NCBI GenBank assembly: GCA_936440205.1 | Contig: OW387147.1 | Coordinates: 2,356,001 to 2,420,000 of the forward strand | Reading direction: 5' to 3' | Source: Lepidonotus clava | Lineage: Eukaryota; Annelida; Polychaeta; Phyllodocida; Polynoidae | DNA: 64,000 nucleotides | Shown: positions 59,501 to 64,000 of the stretch, in pieces | Numbering within the stretch: position 1 is the first letter of the stretch | Layout: every line of letters starts with the position of its first letter | Notes under the pieces: model-generated | The model's input: only the letters and a program-made list of their open reading frames with translations | The model's database searches: none | What the model was told of the DNA's origin: nothing | Translations under genes and position numbers: made by a program

Positions 59501-62500
59501 TGTTAATCAGAGAAATTCAAGCTATTAATTACTCCATGCAAAATTAATATGCTTCTTGACCAAAGCCAAAACACAACCACTTGCCTGCAATCAAAAAATA
59601 ACTCTTTTTTTTCTTTTTTTTTTTTTTTTTTCCAATGTTCTTTCGGTCGTCATGAACCCTAAATTCTCATCATTATTAAACTCTGTGTTTGAGGAAAGAT
59701 TGTTTGTCTGAGTTTAAATCATTTGGTTCCAACAAGACCGTGCTAGTGGTCCTTGAACTCCAAAAGGAAAAGAACGTAAGCACCCAATCTCCAAAAGATT
59801 GTCTTGGGTATATCATTTGGTCTTAACGCATTCAAGGCGCCACTCATTTGAGCATGTCTAAAGTTATATATGCATGGAAAGAGGGAAAATTTGGCTTCTC
59901 ATTGATGAAAAGGTTTCTGAAAAAGAGTGACTAGAATGGGAGTTATGTCCGTATGAAGTACCATACCTCAGTTTCGGTTTAATTTAGCCACTTGAGCAAT
60001 GAAAGCAATGAAATGTTTGGAAAATTATATACTTTAATCTGAACCAGAGCGAAAAGTTGTCAAAACAATATTTTCACTATAATTTGACCATTTAATTTCT
60101 ATTTCATCATTTCCCTAGTAAATACTGCTGTTAGATGGCCATTACCCAGTAAAATCTTGTCCAGTTGAATATTTATGCCACTTAAAAGGTTTTATATAGA
60201 GAATAAAAAGCATGACTTTGCTTGATTGATAATCTCATATAAAATAATTCTTACAAAACTTAATTGAAAGAATTCAAGCTAAAGTTTTCTATAAAGGACC
60301 TGTTTGGGTATATCAAAACCCCCTCGAATGTATCCCTGAGGCATCTTGTGTCCTTAAAGGCTTAAGTTTCTGAACTGAGTCCTATTGGAATTAAGTGTAA
60401 GTAGATGGGAGGCGTCTGTCCGTCTTACATTAATTTAGCCCTTGTTGTTCAGGAAAAGCAGGCAAAAGGAGCAATAAAAGCCTAAATTCCCTCAAGTTTT
60501 CTTCAGGCAAAGCATAGGGACAAAATTATTCTTTGAAAATTATCAAGATAACGTTAACAACATGTGCAAACAGCTCTCCATTTGCCAGGCTTAACACTGC
60601 AGCCCGTGTAGGTCTTTGTCTTTGTTCACCTCAGACCCCTGACGCAGCTACTACTGCACTCGTTGCCCCATGTTATAGTTATGCCAGCAGAATGTACGCT
60701 GAATTAACCATGTACCTACCCAGATATTCTGCTGTGCGCCTCACTGGGCACACACACAAGATTCCCCCGCTTTGATATGTATGAATGTTTCTGGGTGGGT
60801 GAACCTCAAAGGTCCCGCAATAGGCTGTAAGGACCTCTCTTCTAGTGTCTACGTGCTTTGTATTCCGTGAGAACGGACGGACCCTCAGACAGCTATATCC
60901 TCTTCACAATGCCTATACAACTGTGATTCACACTCTCCAAAGCATTCAAGTTACACGGCAAGCTACTCTCTTTCTGTGAGGCCTGGATTGAACAGTCAGT
61001 GTTCCATCATTAGTCTGGGAATTAAACTATTACATATGCCCCGCATTGAATAGCTAAGGGATTTATGTTCCTATACTGCCAGGAGTGATGTGCCTATTGA
61101 TGATCTGCTTTCAGTGATTGATGTCTGAAGGCTGATCTATGGAAAACCAATTAGGTAAGTGACTCCACATCCAATTCATTTTCCCAGCATTGTTTTTGAG
61201 GAAATTACAACTGTTCTGTACTGGTCAAGGAATAAATAATCACCCTCCATCGTGGCAGCCACACATGTTAATTTTTAGAAAAGAGAAAGTTGAAATACAC
61301 ATTCCTACTGCCTGGCCAACAACTGACAAAATTCTAAGCAATGAAAGCCCCCCAAACACTCTTTGTCCTTCCCCGGTCCCTTTTTTGTCTAGTCTGAAGT
61401 ATAGTCCTTAGGCCACCTTCCGTACTTTTAATAATGATTTTATTAAGCAGGTGCATTTCTGCCCTAGAACTGAACCCCTATACATATTGTTAATCAGAGA
61501 AATTCAAGCTATTAATTACTCCATGCAAAATTAATATGCTTCTTGACCAAAGCCAAAACACAACCACTTGCCTGCAATCAAAAAATAACTATTTTTTTTT
61601 TTTTTTTTTTTTTTTTTTCCAATGTTCTTTCGGTCGTCATGAACCCTAAATTCTCATCATTATTAAACTCTGTGTTTGAGGAAAGATTGTTTGTCTGAGT
61701 TTAAATCATTTGGTTCCAACAAGACCGTGCTAGTGGTCCTTGAACTCCAAAAGGAAAAGAACGTAAGCACCCAATCTCCAAAAGATTGTCTTGGGTATAT
61801 CATTTGGTCTTAACGCATTCAAGGCGCCACTCATTTGAGCATGTCTAAAGTTATATATGCATGGAAAGAGGGAAAATTTGGCTTCTCATTGATGAAAAGG
61901 TTTCTGAAAAAGAGTGACTAGAATGGGAGTTATGTCCGTATGAAGTACCATACCTCAGTTTCGGTTTAATTTAGCCACTTGAGCAATGAAAGCAATGAAA
62001 TGTTTGGAAAATTATATACTTTAATCTGAACCAGAGCGAAAAGTTGTCAAAACAATATTTTCACTATAATTTGACCATTTAATTTCTATTTCATCATTTC
62101 CCTAGTAAATACTGCTGTTAGATGGCCATTACCCAGTAAAATCTTGTCCAGTTGAATATTTATGCCACTTAAAAGGTTTTATATAGAGAATAAAAAGCAT
62201 GACTTTGCTTGATTGATAATCTCATATAAAATAATTCTTACAAAACTTAATTGAAAGAATTCAAGCTAAAGTTTTCTATAAAGGACCTGTTTGGGTATAT
62301 CAAAACCCCCTCGAATGTATTCCTGAGGCATCTTGTGTCCTTAAAGGATTAAGTTTCTGAACTGAGTCCTATTGGAATTAAGTGTAAGTAGATGGGAGGC
62401 GTCTGTCCGTCTTACATTAATTTAGCCCTTGTTGTTCAGGAAAAGCAGGCAAAAGGAGCAATAAAAGCCTAAATTCCCTCAAGTTTTCTTCAGGCAAAGC

Positions 62501-64000
62501 ATAGGGACAAAATTATTCTTTGAAAATTATCAAGATAACGTTAACAACATGTGCAAACAGCTCTCCATTTGCCAGGCTTAACACTGCAGCCCGTGTAGGT
62601 CTTTGTCTTTGTTCACCTCAGACCCCTGACGCAGCTACTACTGCACTTGTTGCCCCATGTTATAGTTATGCCAGCAGAATGTACGCTGAATTAACCATGT
62701 ACCTACCCAGATATTCTGCTGTGCGCCTCACTGGGCACACACACAAGATTCCCCCGCTTTGATATGTATGAATGTTTCTGGGTGGGTGAACCTCAAAGGT
62801 CCCGCAATAGGCTGTAAGGAACTCTCTTCTAGTGTCTACGTGCTTTGTATTCCGTGAGAACGGACGGACCCTCAGACAGCTATATCCTCTTCACAATGCC
62901 TATACAACTGTGATTCACACTCTCCAAAGCATTCAAGTTACACGGCAAGCTACTCTCTTTCTGTGAGGCCTGGATTGAACAGTCAGTGTTCCATCATTAG
63001 TCTGGGAATTAAACTATTACATATGCCCCGCATTGAATAGCTAAGGGATTTATGTTCCTATACTGCCAGGAGTGATGTGCCTATTGATAATCTGCTTTCA
63101 GTGATTGATGTCTGAAGGCTGATCTATGGAAAACCAATTAGGTAAGTGACTCCACATCCAATTCATTTTCCCAGCATTGTTTTTGAGGAAATTACAACTG
63201 TTCTGTACTGGTCAAGGAATAAATAATCACCCTCCATCGTGGCAGCCACACATGTTAATTTTTAGAAAAGAGAAAGTTGAAATACACATTCCTACTGCCT
63301 GGCCAACAACTGACAAAATTCTAAGCAATGAAAGCCCCCCAAACACTCTTTGTCCTTCCCCGGTCCCTTTTTTGTCTAGTCTGAAGTATAGTCCTTAGGC
63401 CACCTTCCGTACTTTTAATAATGATTTTATTAAGCAGGTGCATTTCTGCCCTAGAACTGAACCCCTATACATATTGTTAATCAGAGAAATTCAAGCTATT
63501 AATTACTCCATGCAAAATTAATATGCTTCTTGACCAAAGCCAAAACACAACCACTTGCCTGCAATCAAAAAATAACTCTTTTTTTTTTTTTTTTTTTTTT
63601 TTTTTCCAATGTTCTTTCGGTCGTCATAAACCCTAAATTCTCATCATTATTAAACTCTGTGTTTGAGGAAAGATTGTTTGTCTGAGTTTAAATCATTTGG
63701 TTCCAACAAGACCGTGCTAGTGGTCCTTGAACTCCAAAAGGAAAAGAACGTAAGCACCCAATCTCCAAAAGATTGTCTTGGGTATATCATTTGGTCTTAA
63801 CGCATTCAAGGCGCCACTCATTTGAGCATGTCTAAAGTTATATATGCATGGAAAGAGGGAAAATTTGGCTTCTCATTGATGAAAAGGTTTCTGAAAAAGA
63901 GTGACTAGAATGGGAGTTATGTCCGTATGAAGTACCATACCTCAGTTTCGGTTTAATTTAGCCACTTGAGCAATGAAAGCAATGAAATGTTTGGAAAATT
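35277..64000 (+). repeat. Satellite array, right block
   Basis: Same unit and orientation as the left block. Starts at unit position 1255, with new units at 36010, 37998, 39985, 41973, 43960, 45948, 49131, 51118, 53105, 55092, 57080, 59067, 61054 and 63041. Lengths are 1987 or 1988 except the 3183-bp stretch from 45948, which contains a rearranged short unit. Neighbouring units share private variants: T-C-T interrupted T tracts at 36010-43959, TTTTATCTTT in the units at 51118 and 53105, and GGAAAAGCAATT in three consecutive units from 55092 to 61053. That is the signature of local unequal exchange. It continues past the right edge of the window. Confidence 0.98.
47346..47352 (+). other. Satellite rearrangement junction with filler
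   Basis: After AGGCAAA (unit position 1400) the array jumps through GGTTA into ACACATGTTAATT (unit position 208 of the next copy). About 790 bp are lost and a 1196-bp short unit is left. The GGTTA filler makes TTAACACATGTTAA, almost an inverted copy of the adjacent CATGTTAA, so templated end joining is plausible. Confidence 0.9.

Noticed and set aside
1-64000. CRISPR arrays, bacterial operons or phage islands
   Set aside because: The repeats are long satellites, introns and eukaryotic promoter signals are present, and no spaced short repeats or prokaryotic genes are seen.

Overview
The window is animal nuclear DNA, most likely from a marine invertebrate. Spliced gene models with GT-AG introns, a TATA box and a Kozak start rule out a prokaryote. 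The many palindromic hAT-type MITEs ending in CAGGGGCGGATCC, the MITE with GGGGCCGTGCATAAATG ends, the tRNA/5S-derived SINE pieces and the long G/C homopolymers are, from memory, common in amphioxus, hemichordates, echinoderms, molluscs and cnidarians. I cannot place the species.

Layout: (1) 1-12837 is a head-to-tail array of a 1987-bp satellite, six complete units and a seventh cut at unit position 914/915. (2) 12838-35076 is a 22.2-kb island of ordinary, repeat-rich DNA. (3) 35077-35276 is an assembly gap of 200 Ns. (4) 35277-64000 is the same satellite in the same orientation, including one rearranged short unit at 47346-47352. Unit variants (T-tract structure, one C/T difference, 1987/1988 length) alternate in a dimer pattern. 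That pattern carries on in register across the island, so the island appears to interrupt one unit of a single array. The satellite has no credible gene; its two recurring ORFs begin only at TTG.

The island holds one well-supported gene on the minus strand (27892 to 25525): five exons, all phases consistent, 349 residues. It has a TATA box about 46 bp before a perfect Kozak ATG. The protein looks like an uncharacterised, nuclear-looking family of marine invertebrates. A second, weaker three-exon plus-strand model (18983-22169) ends in a proline-rich tail, and a perfect 22-bp inverted repeat spans its stop codon. A 131-codon ORF (30945 to 30550, minus) has two diverged copies of its start elsewhere in the island. 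A possible terminal exon lies at 34927-34724 (minus).

The rest is mobile and repetitive DNA: a 920-bp foldback element with about 330-bp inverted arms, SINE remnants, at least seven MITEs or MITE fragments, a 48-bp minisatellite with a MITE inside it, a four-copy 331-bp tandem repeat, and a broken tyrosine-recombinase element (DIRS-like, possibly Crypton-like) with about 220-bp inverted ends at 31468-34141. No CRISPR array, operon or intact rRNA/tRNA gene is visible.
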